Of a stretch of 12,625 nucleotides of DNA, positions 6,714 to 12,621 are shown piece by piece. The position numbers were made by a program, and so were the translations under genes. Origin of the DNA: Candidatus Faecivivens stercoravium (GTDB taxonomy: Bacteria > Bacillota > Clostridia > Oscillospirales > Ruminococcaceae); assembly GCA_018712425.1 (NCBI GenBank), contig DVHA01000303.1:1-12625 (forward strand), written 5' to 3'. Under the pieces are notes generated by a model, which was not told where the DNA came from, searched no databases, and worked only from the letters and a program-made list of their open reading frames with translations. How positions within the stretch are numbered: position 1 is the stretch's first letter; every line of letters begins with the position of its first letter.

Positions 6714-7507
6714 CTCCCCGCCTCCTTCCGTCTGACATTCTTTTGATAGAGCAGCCAAAGGCCTTTCAGCAGCAGGTCGGGGTCGACCGTCACCGTCTCC
6801 CGGCAGTAGGGGGCGATAAAGCGGGAGATGCCGCCGGTCATCACCACCCGCGGGGCCGGTTCCCCCTTCTCCGCCAGCTCCCGGCGGATGCCGGCGATCA
6901 GCCCGTCCACCATCGCGGCGGTGCCGAAAATTGCCCCGCTCTTCATGCACTCGACGGTGTTCCGGCCGATGGCCCGTTCCGGCGGGTCAAGGCCGATGGC
7001 GGGCAGCTGGGAGGTACCCGCCGCCAGCGCCTGCTGGGAGAGGCGGATGCCGGGGCAGATGGCGCCGCCGAGGAATTCCTTCTTCCCGTTGACCACCGAC
7101 AGGGTGGTCATCGTCCCCATGTCGACGACAATCACCGTCCCGCCGTAGAGGGCGGAGGCGGCGACGGCGTCGGCAATCCGGTCGCTGCCGAGCCCTTCGG
7201 GGTTGTCCACCCGCAGGGCCAGCCCGGTTTTGAGGCCGGGTTTGACAAAGAGCGGCGTCCGCCCGGTGATCATTTCCACCGCCAGCGATAGGCAGCGGTT
7301 GACCGGCGGGACGACCGAGCAGATGATCGAGCCGTCGAGGGAATCGGGGCCGACCCCGTTCATCCGCAGGACCGCTTCCAGCACGCCGGCGTATTCGTCC
7401 TCCGTCTTGCGGCGGTCGGTGGCGATGCGGGCGGTCAGCCGCACTTCGCCGCCTTCGATGCAGCCGGCACAGATATTGGTGTTGCCGGCATCCAGCGCGA
7501 GAATCAT
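6710..7507 (-). CDS. coaX: Type III pantothenate kinase (CoaX-A), apparently active copy
   Basis: A 265-residue enzyme that phosphorylates pantothenate to 4'-phosphopantothenate, the first step of coenzyme A synthesis, in the cytoplasm. All diagnostic motifs are intact: DAGNTN (6-11) phosphate loop, KTEDEYA (34-40), SVVPP (64-68), GSDRIADAVAA (107-117) with the catalytic Asp109, VVDMGTMTT (127-135), GGAICPGIRLS (147-157) and TGGIS (224-228). Family members are homodimers with the active site near the dimer interface and usually need a monovalent cation. The ATG at 7507 is preferred over the GTG at 7516 because AGAGGTG (7515-7521) is then spaced 7 nt and does not overlap the start. It follows the DUF436 gene by 41 bp and overlaps coaX-B by 4 bp, in the same transcription direction as proS. 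Confidence 0.93.
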   Translation of the reverse strand: MILALDAGNTNICAGCIEGGEVRLTARIATDRRKTEDEYAGVLEAVLRMNGVGPDSLDGSIICSVVPPVNRCLSLAVEMITGRTPLFVKPGLKTGLALRVDNPEGLGSDRIADAVAASALYGGTVIVVDMGTMTTLSVVNGKKEFLGGAICPGIRLSQQALAAGTSQLPAIGLDPPERAIGRNTVECMKSGAIFGTAAMVDGLIAGIRRELAEKGEPAPRVVMTGGISRFIAPYCRETVTVDPDLLLKGLWLLYQKNVRRKEAGR

Positions 7508-7532
7508 GCTGCGCACCTCTTTTCCGTTTTTA

Positions 7533-7545
7533 CATCGTAACGATG
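7533..7545. promoter_or_regulatory. 13-bp perfect dyad between DUF436 gene and coaX-A
   Basis: CATCGTAACGATG, six-base arms around one central base, in the 41-bp gap upstream of coaX-A. It looks like a protein-binding palindrome, but no -35/-10 pair is clear around it. The function is open. Confidence 0.25.
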
Positions 7546-7548
7546 CGG

Positions 7549-8112
7549 TTATTTCAGCTTTTCATTATAATGCGCCCGTTCGCCGCCGATATAAGGGGCG
7601 CGGCTGCGGGCAAGGAGCAGGATGGCCTCCCCGACCCGGCTGACGCTGACCCGCACCGGGACGGCTACCGGTTTTAAGTGCATCCCGATGAGCGTCCCGC
7701 CGATGTCAATCCCGGCAATCGCCTGGATTTCCGGCACGAGGACCGGTTCCTCCATCTTCTGGTAGGCGGCGGTGGCGAAAGAGCCGCCGGCGTGCATCTG
7801 GGGGACGGCGTTGACCTCGTCCAGGCGGTGCCATTCGGCGGCCCCCTGTTCGACGACCAGCGCCCGGTTCAGATGCTCGCAGCACTGGGCCGCGAGGAAG
7901 AGGCCGCGGGCGGAGACCACTTCGTTTGCGGCGTCGTAAATTGCCTCCGCCGCCTCCATGCTCCCGACAGTGCCGATTTTTTCACCGATCACCTCGCTTG
8001 TGCTGCACCCGACGACGACAAAGTCCCCCGGGCGGTAACGGGTTTCATCCAGCAGTTCGGTCAGGGCGGTTTTCACTTCCGACCGGACGGTATCTAAAAA
8101 TGCGGCGTCCAT
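7549..8112 (-). CDS. TIGR01440/DUF436 family protein (YwlG-like, UPF0340)
   Basis: A 187-residue soluble protein of the DUF436 family, whose best-known member is Bacillus subtilis YwlG; the biochemical function is not established. Visible family blocks: GDFVVVGCSTSEVIGEKIGT (29-48) with Cys36, LAAQCCEHLNRALVVE (73-88) with Cys77 and Cys78, QMHAGGSFATAAY (105-117), and AGIDIGGTLIGMHLKPVAVPVR (133-154). Length equals the family norm (about 180-190). Start ATG 8112 is chosen because AAAGGAAGGA lies just upstream and family homology begins there; a longer reading to 8283 overlaps the PAS gene and has no family similarity. It is 19 bp after the PAS gene and 41 bp before coaX-A, so it probably shares their transcript. 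The DIGGT string resembles an ASKHA phosphate loop but is at the wrong place in the fold. Confidence 0.9.
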   Translation of the reverse strand: MDAAFLDTVRSEVKTALTELLDETRYRPGDFVVVGCSTSEVIGEKIGTVGSMEAAEAIYDAANEVVSARGLFLAAQCCEHLNRALVVEQGAAEWHRLDEVNAVPQMHAGGSFATAAYQKMEEPVLVPEIQAIAGIDIGGTLIGMHLKPVAVPVRVSVSRVGEAILLLARSRAPYIGGERAHYNEKLK

Positions 8113-8131
8113 CCCGTATCCTTCCTTTCGT

Positions 8132-8476
8132 TTACTTTTGCAGGTTCCGTTCAAACCGCTCAAAATATCCCACCATCTCGCCGTTTTCGTCCCGGACAGG
8201 GTTGATGTACTTCCGCTCGTTGTAGACGCTGACGCCGAGGTAGATCTCGTTGCCGTGGTTTTTAAGCTTTTCGACTGCCTCAATGAGGTAGGCTTTCGAC
8301 TTTTCCGAGTGGCACTCGAAGATAGATTTGCCGATTAAGTCCCGGTAGCCCCGGACGTCGTAATAGTGGTGGCGGGCTTCCTTGTTCATATAGCGGATGA
8401 TGTGGTCCATGTCGACAAAGACAATCCGGTAAGGGATGCTGTCGAGGATGTTTTTCATCATTTCCAGTTCGGTCAT
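8132..8476 (-). CDS. Stand-alone PAS domain protein (PAS_10-like)
   Basis: A 114-residue protein that is essentially one PAS domain: DSIPYRIVFVDMDHIIRYMNKEAR (12-35) forms the first strands, IGKSIFECHSEKSK (48-61) the F-helix region, and YINPVRDENGEMVGYFERFER (90-110) the last strands. The CHSEKS segment (Cys55-His56) resembles the CHPPKS motif of the PAS domains found in DUF438 proteins, which are suspected ligand or haem sensors. No kinase, GGDEF or DNA-binding output domain is attached, so a signal would have to be passed to a partner. Start ATG 8476 follows GGGAGGA at good spacing. It lies 56 bp after proS and 19 bp before the DUF436 gene with no terminator between, so it is likely co-transcribed. 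Partner and ligand are unknown. Confidence 0.85.
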   Translation of the reverse strand: MTELEMMKNILDSIPYRIVFVDMDHIIRYMNKEARHHYYDVRGYRDLIGKSIFECHSEKSKAYLIEAVEKLKNHGNEIYLGVSVYNERKYINPVRDENGEMVGYFERFERNLQK

Positions 8477-8532
8477 GTTGATTCCTCCCTGCCAAAAGGG
8501 TTAAACGCGGACGGAGAGCCGGGAAGACGGCA

Positions 8533-9969
8533 TCAGTACTGTCGGCCCCAGTAGACGAGCTTTTTCGCCGGCCTGCCGCAGCAGACGCAGGTCTCACCCA
8601 CCGGCTCTTCGCCGAAGGGGATGCAGCGGGACTTGAGGCCGGTCTCGTCCTTGATCTTGTCCTCGCAGGCCTCGTCGCCGCACCACATCGCTCGGATAAA
8701 GCCGGACTTCTCGGCGGCGATCGACTGGAACTCTTCCCAGTTATGGGCGTCCCAGGTGCGGTTCTTACGGTTTTCCAGCGCCTTTTCGTAGAGGCCGTCG
8801 TGGACGGCCTGGAGCGCCTGCGGGATAGCGGTTTCCAGTTCGTCCAGCGAGACGACAATCTTCTCGCGGGTGTCGCGGCGGACGAGGACGCACTGGTTCT
8901 TCTCGATGTCTTTGGGGCCCAGTTCCAGCCGGAGCGGGACGCCCTTCATCTCGTACTCGCTGAACTTCCAGCCGGGGGAGTTGTCGGAATCGTCCAGTTT
9001 GACCCGGGCGATCGGTTTGACCTTTTCAAAGACCTCTTTTGCCTTTTCGAGGACCCCTTCCTTATGCTGGGCGATCGGGATGATGACCAGCTGGATCGGG
9101 GCGATGGCGGGGGGCAGCACCAGGCCGTTGTCGTCGCCGTGGGTCATGATGATGCCGCCAATCAGGCGGGTCGAGACGCCCCAGGAGGTCTGGAAGGGGT
9201 AGGCAAGCTTATTGTCCCGGCCGGTGAACTGGATGTTGAAGGCCCGGGCAAAGCCGTCGCCGAAGAAGTGGGAGGTGCCCGACTGGAGGGCGACGCCGTT
9301 ATGCATCATCGCTTCGATGGTGTAGGTTGCTTCCGCGCCGGCGAACTTCTCCTTCGGGGTCTTTTCGCCCTTGAGGACCGGGATTGCGAGGGAATCTTCG
9401 CAGAAGTCGGCGTAGATGTTCAGCATCTGGAGGGTTTCGTTTACGGCCTCCTCGGCGGTTTCGTGCATCGTGTGGCCCTCCTGCCAGAGGAACTCGGAGG
9501 TCCGCAGGAAGGGGCGGGTGGTCTTCTCCCAGCGCATGACCGAGCACCACTGGTTATAGAGCATCGGCAGGTCGCGGTAGGAGTGGATGACATGGGCAAA
9601 GTGTTCGCAGAACAATGTCTCGGAGGTCGGGCGGACACAAAGGCGTTCGGTGAGGGTGTCTTCCCCGCCCATCGTCACCCAGGCGCACTCGGGCGCGAAG
9701 CCGACGACGTGGTCCTTTTCCTTCTGGAGGAGGCTCTCGGGGATCAGCATCGGCATATAGACGTTCTGGTGGCCGGTCGCTTTAAACCGCTCGTCCAGGA
9801 TCTTCTGGATGTTCTCCCAGATGGCGTAGCCGTAGGGGCGGAACACGATGCAGCCGCGGACGCTGGAATATTCGCAGAGCTCGGCCTTGACGACGACGTC
9901 GGTATACCATTTGGCAAAGTCGGTTTCCATCGAGGTGATGGCTTCGACCATTTTTTTCTGTTGTGCCAT
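8533..9969 (-). CDS. proS: Prolyl-tRNA synthetase, archaeal/eukaryote-like (type 3)
   Basis: A 478-residue class II aminoacyl-tRNA synthetase that attaches proline to tRNA-Pro. Seen: motif 1 region GYAIWENIQKILDERF (47-62), the proline-pocket TSE (115-117), motif 2 MRWEKTTRPFLRTSEFLWQEGHTMH (145-169), motif 3 GGIIMTHGDDNGLVLPP (271-287), an anticodon-binding domain (about 290-400), and a C-terminal zinc-binding domain with Cys430, Cys435, Cys461 and Cys463/464 ending in the typical terminal Tyr. The bacterial editing insertion is absent, which marks the short archaeal type found in many Clostridia. Start ATG 9969 follows AAAGGAAG. No T-box leader is visible in the roughly 70 nt between promoter and gene. 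It appears to head a five-gene unit with pas, DUF436 and the two coaX genes. Confidence 0.96.
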   Translation of the reverse strand: MAQQKKMVEAITSMETDFAKWYTDVVVKAELCEYSSVRGCIVFRPYGYAIWENIQKILDERFKATGHQNVYMPMLIPESLLQKEKDHVVGFAPECAWVTMGGEDTLTERLCVRPTSETLFCEHFAHVIHSYRDLPMLYNQWCSVMRWEKTTRPFLRTSEFLWQEGHTMHETAEEAVNETLQMLNIYADFCEDSLAIPVLKGEKTPKEKFAGAEATYTIEAMMHNGVALQSGTSHFFGDGFARAFNIQFTGRDNKLAYPFQTSWGVSTRLIGGIIMTHGDDNGLVLPPAIAPIQLVIIPIAQHKEGVLEKAKEVFEKVKPIARVKLDDSDNSPGWKFSEYEMKGVPLRLELGPKDIEKNQCVLVRRDTREKIVVSLDELETAIPQALQAVHDGLYEKALENRKNRTWDAHNWEEFQSIAAEKSGFIRAMWCGDEACEDKIKDETGLKSRCIPFGEEPVGETCVCCGRPAKKLVYWGRQY

Positions 9970-10041
9970 GATTTAACGCTTCCTTTCATCTCTTTGCGGG
10001 GATTTTCCGGGCGGGGGTCCCCGCATCGGATAGTCAATTCG

Positions 10042-10070
10042 ATTATAACAGTTTTCCTCCCCGTTTGCAA
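10042..10070 (-). promoter_or_regulatory. SigA-type promoter for proS and probably the downstream four genes
   Basis: Minus strand: -35 TTGCAA (10065-10070), 17 bp, -10 TATAAT (10042-10047) with an extended -10 TG (TGTTATAAT). The -35 lies just outside the ilvE terminator, so the two units are cleanly separated. Confidence 0.8.
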
Positions 10071-10071
10071 G

Positions 10072-10104
10072 AAAAAAAGAGGTTCCCTACCCAGAACCTC
10101 TTTT
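10072..10104. terminator. Intrinsic terminator downstream of ilvE
   Basis: An 11-bp perfect stem AAAAGAGGTTC/GAACCTCTTTT (10075-10085 with 10094-10104) and an 8-nt loop. On the minus strand the stem runs into seven T (10072-10078), the expected tail for transcripts coming from ilvE. Confidence 0.8.
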
Positions 10105-10342
10105 CAGCTTGTCGAAAAAGTCTTTTTTGAGTATTTTTTGGGTGCTGCGCACGCTTTGTTATCAGTGGCAAAGCTGTGGACAGCTTCGGAAGTACGGAAG
10201 GTGGGCGCCTGGGAAAGGGCTCTGCCCTCTCCACTCCCGCGATTTTTTGAAAAAAATCGAGTAAAACTTTTGATTCTTCGCCCGTTCCTCCGTAACTTTA
10301 ACGCCAGCGCCGATCGTTACGCTTTTTGGTAAGGCCTTTGTC
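10105..10342. other. Non-coding stretch after ilvE with several small dyads; possible dispersed repeat
   Basis: About 240 bp without a credible gene. It holds TGTCGAAAAAGTCTTTTTTGAG (10107-10128, imperfect dyad), AAGCTGT-GG-ACAGCTT (near 10172-10187), AGGGC-TCT-GCCCT, and CGATTTTTT-GA-AAAAAATCG (10239-10258). A minus-strand reading frame crosses it but overlaps the ilvE stop and has no ribosome binding site. The composition, AT-rich dyads between GC-rich ones, looks like an intergenic repeat family, but this cannot be shown from one copy. Confidence 0.3.
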
Positions 10343-11410
10343 TCAGCAGACCGGGACAATCCAGCCGAACGGGTCGGGGCGCTTGCCCCACTGGATGCCG
10401 GTCAGCTCGTCGTACAGCTTCTGGGACAGTTCGCCGATCTTGCCGTCGGAGAGCTTCATGTCGTAATCCTTATAGCGGAGCAGGCCGACGGGAGAGATGA
10501 CGGCGGCGGTGCCGGTGCCGAACATCTCGGTGAATTTGCCTTCCTTATAGGCTTCCATCAGGTCGTCGACGGTAATCCGGGTTTCCTCAACCTCATAGCC
10601 CCAGTGGCGGAGCAGCTCGATGACCGATTTGCGGGTGATGCCGGGGAGGATCGAGCCGTGGGTGATGCTGGGGGTCATGATCTTGCCGCCGATGACAAAG
10701 AAGACGTTCATTGCGCCGACTTCCTCGATATACTTCTGTTCGACGCCGTCCAGCCAGAGGACCTGGGAGAAGCCCTGGGCGTCCGCCTCTTCCTGGGCAA
10801 GCATCGAAGCGGCGTAGTTGCCGCCGGTCTTGGCAAACCCGGTGCCGCCGCGGACCGCGCGGACATAACGGGGTTCGACGTAGATGCTGACGGGATTTAA
10901 GCCGGAAGCGTAGTAAGCGCCGACCGGCGAGAGGATAATCAGGAACTTGACCGTCGTCGTATTGTGGGCGCCGAGGTTGGGCTCGGTCCCGATGCAGAAG
11001 GGGCGGATATAGAGGGAATGGCCTTCCGAATAGGGGACCCACGCCTGGTCGATCTCAATCAGCTTTTTCAGCGCCTCGACGCAGAAGCCGACATCCAGCG
11101 TCGGCATTGCAAGACGGGCGTTGGAATTATTCAAACGCTTGAAGTTTTCCTCCGGCCGGAACAGCTGGATATGGCCGTCGGCGGTGCGGTAGGCCTTAAG
11201 CCCTTCAAAAGTCTCCTGGCTGTAATGGAAGACGTTGCAGGCCGGGGAGAGGGAGATGTTGCCGAAGGGGACGATCTGGGCGTTGTGCCAACCGTTCTCC
11301 TTGTCCCAGTCCATTGTAAACATGTGGTCGGTGAAGACCCTGCCGAAGCCGAGCTCCGAATCGGGGGTTTTTGCTTTCGGGTGGTCGGTGAGCTGCACTT
11401 TGATTTCCAT
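10343..11410 (-). CDS. ilvE: Branched-chain amino acid aminotransferase (fold type IV PLP enzyme)
   Basis: A complete 355-residue enzyme that interconverts leucine, isoleucine and valine with their 2-oxo acids using 2-oxoglutarate/glutamate, the last step of synthesis or the first of breakdown, in the cytoplasm. It belongs to the longer BCAT type seen in eukaryotes and many Gram-positives. Seen: FTMDWDKENGWHNAQIVPFG (31-50), NVFHYSQETFEGLKAYR (59-75), FRPEENFKRLNNSNARLAMP (84-103), YIRPFCIGTEPNLG (134-147), RGGTGFAKTGGNYAAS (187-202) with the PLP lysine Lys194, QVLWLDGVEQKYIEEVGAMNVFFV (217-240), and EMFGTGTAAVISPV (295-308). ATG 11410 has AGGGGA (11421-11426) 10 nt upstream. It has its own promoter and terminator, so it is monocistronic. 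No leader peptide rich in branched-chain codons or T-box is visible. Confidence 0.96.
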   Translation of the reverse strand: MEIKVQLTDHPKAKTPDSELGFGRVFTDHMFTMDWDKENGWHNAQIVPFGNISLSPACNVFHYSQETFEGLKAYRTADGHIQLFRPEENFKRLNNSNARLAMPTLDVGFCVEALKKLIEIDQAWVPYSEGHSLYIRPFCIGTEPNLGAHNTTTVKFLIILSPVGAYYASGLNPVSIYVEPRYVRAVRGGTGFAKTGGNYAASMLAQEEADAQGFSQVLWLDGVEQKYIEEVGAMNVFFVIGGKIMTPSITHGSILPGITRKSVIELLRHWGYEVEETRITVDDLMEAYKEGKFTEMFGTGTAAVISPVGLLRYKDYDMKLSDGKIGELSQKLYDELTGIQWGKRPDPFGWIVPVC

Positions 11411-11520
11411 AATGCGACATTCCCCTAAAGGCCAGCGGCGGAAGGGGAAATACCTTCCTTTCGTATCAAACTTTTCGGGCCCCGGTCCGGGAACTGCCGG
11501 ACGGCCTTTTATACAAAATT

Positions 11521-11549
11521 AGTATATCACACCGAAAAAATGCTGTCAA
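11521..11549 (-). promoter_or_regulatory. SigA-type promoter for ilvE
   Basis: Minus strand: consensus -35 TTGACA (11544-11549), 17 bp, -10 TATACT (11521-11526). It predicts a leader of about 100 nt before the ilvE ATG, which contains a GTCCGG/CCGGAC hairpin near 11480-11500. Confidence 0.82.
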
Positions 11550-11606
11550 CGGGGACGGAACTTGCAAATTGTACGAAGATTCGCGGGAATCGGGCCGCCG
11601 GTTTTG

Positions 11607-11643
11607 ACAACTTGTAGGATGAAATAAAAACTTGTCATACAAG
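11607..11643. promoter_or_regulatory. Cluster of ACAAG/CTTGT half-sites (candidate regulator binding region)
   Basis: ACAA-C-TTGT (11607-11615) and CTTGT-CAT-ACAAG (11631-11643), with the hexamer ACTTGT repeated in direct orientation 20 bp apart (11610 and 11630), about two helical turns. It lies between the divergent promoters at 11521-11549 (ilvE) and 11654-11682. Such TTGT/ACAA dyads resemble GntR-type operators; the identity of the regulator is a guess. Confidence 0.4.
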
Positions 11644-11653
11644 GATAAAACGG

Positions 11654-11682
11654 TTGCATCCAATCCCCGGATGCGGTATACT
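11654..11682 (+). promoter_or_regulatory. Plus-strand SigA-like promoter with a dyad in its spacer, no evident gene downstream
   Basis: -35 TTGCAT (11654-11659), 17 bp, -10 TATACT (11677-11682). The spacer holds a perfect dyad GCATCC...GGATGC (11656-11661 with 11669-11674). Transcription would run into the hairpin at 11712-11735 and then antisense to the 3' end of the acetyltransferase gene. No start codon with a good ribosome binding site and a plausible protein follows. Confidence 0.5.
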
Positions 11683-11711
11683 TAAACAGGTGAAAAAAGG
11701 ACGATTGCGAC

Positions 11712-11735
11712 TGTCGAAAAACGAATTTTTCGACA
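11712..11735. terminator. Perfect 10-bp hairpin TGTCGAAAAA-CGAA-TTTTTCGACA
   Basis: Ten-base perfect arms and a four-base loop, 17 bp after the stop of the acetyltransferase gene on the minus strand and about 24 nt after the predicted plus-strand transcript start. Five T are inside the stem, but no T-run follows on either strand, so it is either an atypical terminator or a hairpin of another kind. TGTCGAAAAA recurs at 10107. Confidence 0.45.
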
Positions 11736-11752
11736 AGCCGGATTCTTCCGGT

Positions 11753-12343
11753 TTATCCTTCGATGACAACCGGCTGGAACCGCTCCGGGTCAAAGGGCCG
11801 GACCGGCTCTGCCGGGACCGGGTGACCGCCCAGCATCTTCTCCATCCAGACCATGTCGTACCAGTGCTCGAACTTGTACCCGCACTGGGTAAACCGCCCC
11901 ACCATCCGGTAGCCCATCTTTTCGTGGAAATAGACGCTGGCGTTGTTTAAATGGGGGTCGGGGGTCTCGGTGTAGGCGATGCAGGCGTTTAAGTTGGTGA
12001 TTCCCATCGGTTTGAGTGCGCCTTCCAGCGCCTCGTAAAGCCGCCGGCCAATCCCCTCCCCATGGGCGTCCGCCGCCACATAAATGGAGGTTTCGACCGC
12101 CCAGTCGTAAGCCGCCCGGTTTTTAAACGGAGAGGCATAAACAAACCCCACCGGCTTCCCCTCCCTTTCCGCCACCAGGAACGGATAGCGGGCGAGGGTG
12201 CGGCGGATGCGGGCGGTAAACTCTTCGGCATCCGGTACTTCGTATTCAAAGGTAATCGCCGTATCCCGGGCATAGGGGGCGTAAAGGGCGGCGAGGGCTT
12301 CCCCGTCTTCGGGGCGGGCAACGCGGATCAGTAAACTGGACAT
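11753..12343 (-). CDS. GNAT N-acetyltransferase, phosphinothricin acetyltransferase-like (Pat/MnaT group)
   Basis: A 196-residue GNAT protein that transfers acetyl from acetyl-CoA to an amine of a small molecule. Seen: IRVARPEDGEALAALYAPYARDTAITFEYEVP (6-37), the typical Pat N-terminus; PFLVAEREGKPVGFVYASPFKNRAAYDWAVETSIYV (54-89); acetyl-CoA loop HGEGIGRRLYEAL (94-106); and NNASVYFHEKMGYRMVGRF (133-151) with KFEHWYDMVWMEK (157-169). Close relatives act on methionine sulfone/sulfoximine or phosphinothricin, but chromosomal members may be general toxin-metabolite acetylases. ATG 12343 is chosen because AAGGGGA sits 9 nt upstream; the in-frame ATG at 12352 abuts that site, and a longer reading to 12517 runs through the promoter. 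It is a single gene with its own promoter. Confidence 0.92.
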   Translation of the reverse strand: MSSLLIRVARPEDGEALAALYAPYARDTAITFEYEVPDAEEFTARIRRTLARYPFLVAEREGKPVGFVYASPFKNRAAYDWAVETSIYVAADAHGEGIGRRLYEALEGALKPMGITNLNACIAYTETPDPHLNNASVYFHEKMGYRMVGRFTQCGYKFEHWYDMVWMEKMLGGHPVPAEPVRPFDPERFQPVVIEG

Positions 12344-12372
12344 CGGAAACATTCCCCTTCCTGTTTTTCCCC

Positions 12373-12401
12373 ATTGTAGCACCTTTGCCGCTGAAATACA
12401 A
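12373..12401 (-). promoter_or_regulatory. SigA-type promoter for the GNAT acetyltransferase gene
   Basis: Minus strand: -35 TTGTAT (12396-12401), 17 bp, -10 TACAAT (12373-12378) with an extended -10 TG (TGCTACAAT). About 30 bp separate it from the ATG at 12343. Confidence 0.7.
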
Positions 12402-12430
12402 CCGGTTTGATTCAAAAGAAATGGGTTTCT

Positions 12431-12621
12431 GCCGCTTAGCATGTTCTGAGCGGCCAGCCACTTTCCGAAGACCGGCCTTCCACGGCCGGTCTCACGCGTG
12501 TGGGACGGGCAGTTCACGCCGCGTCGAACAGCGGGTCCAGGGCCCGCGAGGGTCCTGGTCCATCCAAGTGAAACTTGGTCCCATCCAAGGGGAACCCTTG
12601 GTCGCTGCCTTAAGGGCAGCG
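12431..12621. repeat. Run of perfect short hairpins in a gene-free stretch at the right edge
   Basis: Within 190 bp lie GCCGCT/AGCGGC (12431-12436 with 12449-12454), AGACCGGCC/GGCCGGTCT (12469-12477 with 12484-12492), the palindrome CACGCGTG (12493-12500), GCGGG/CCCGC (12531-12535 with 12543-12547), CCAAG/CTTGG (12564-12568 with 12574-12578), CCAAGGG/CCCTTGG (12585-12591 with 12595-12601) and CGCTGCC/GGCAGCG (12603-12609 with 12615-12621). Two modules share CATCCAAG...CTTGGTC in tandem. No ORF here has a start codon with a ribosome binding site. It is possibly a REP-like or other dispersed intergenic element; the first hairpin, followed on the minus strand by TTTCTTTTG, may terminate a gene to the right of the window. 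Confidence 0.45.

Noticed and set aside
6714..6950. Extension of CoaX-B to an upstream ATG at 6950
   Set aside because: It would overlap CoaX-A in another frame with no homology; MILAAD at 6713 aligns with the start of CoaX-A and has AAGGAGG.
7691..7705. DIGGT in the DUF436 protein read as a kinase (ASKHA) phosphate loop
   Set aside because: It lies near the C-terminus within a block conserved in the DUF436 family, and no other ASKHA motif is present.
9970..10041. T-box riboswitch upstream of proS
   Set aside because: The leader from the predicted start is only about 70 nt and lacks the conserved GGTGG-type T-box sequence and specifier stem.
8743..10332. 529-codon open frame on the plus strand opposite proS
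   Set aside because: It is the antisense shadow of the GC-rich proS gene, has no ribosome binding site and shows no domain; proS is unmistakable on the other strand.
12344..12517. N-terminal extension of the acetyltransferase to an ATG at 12517
   Set aside because: The extension crosses a good promoter and the hairpin run, and GNAT homology and the ribosome binding site both fit the ATG at 12343.
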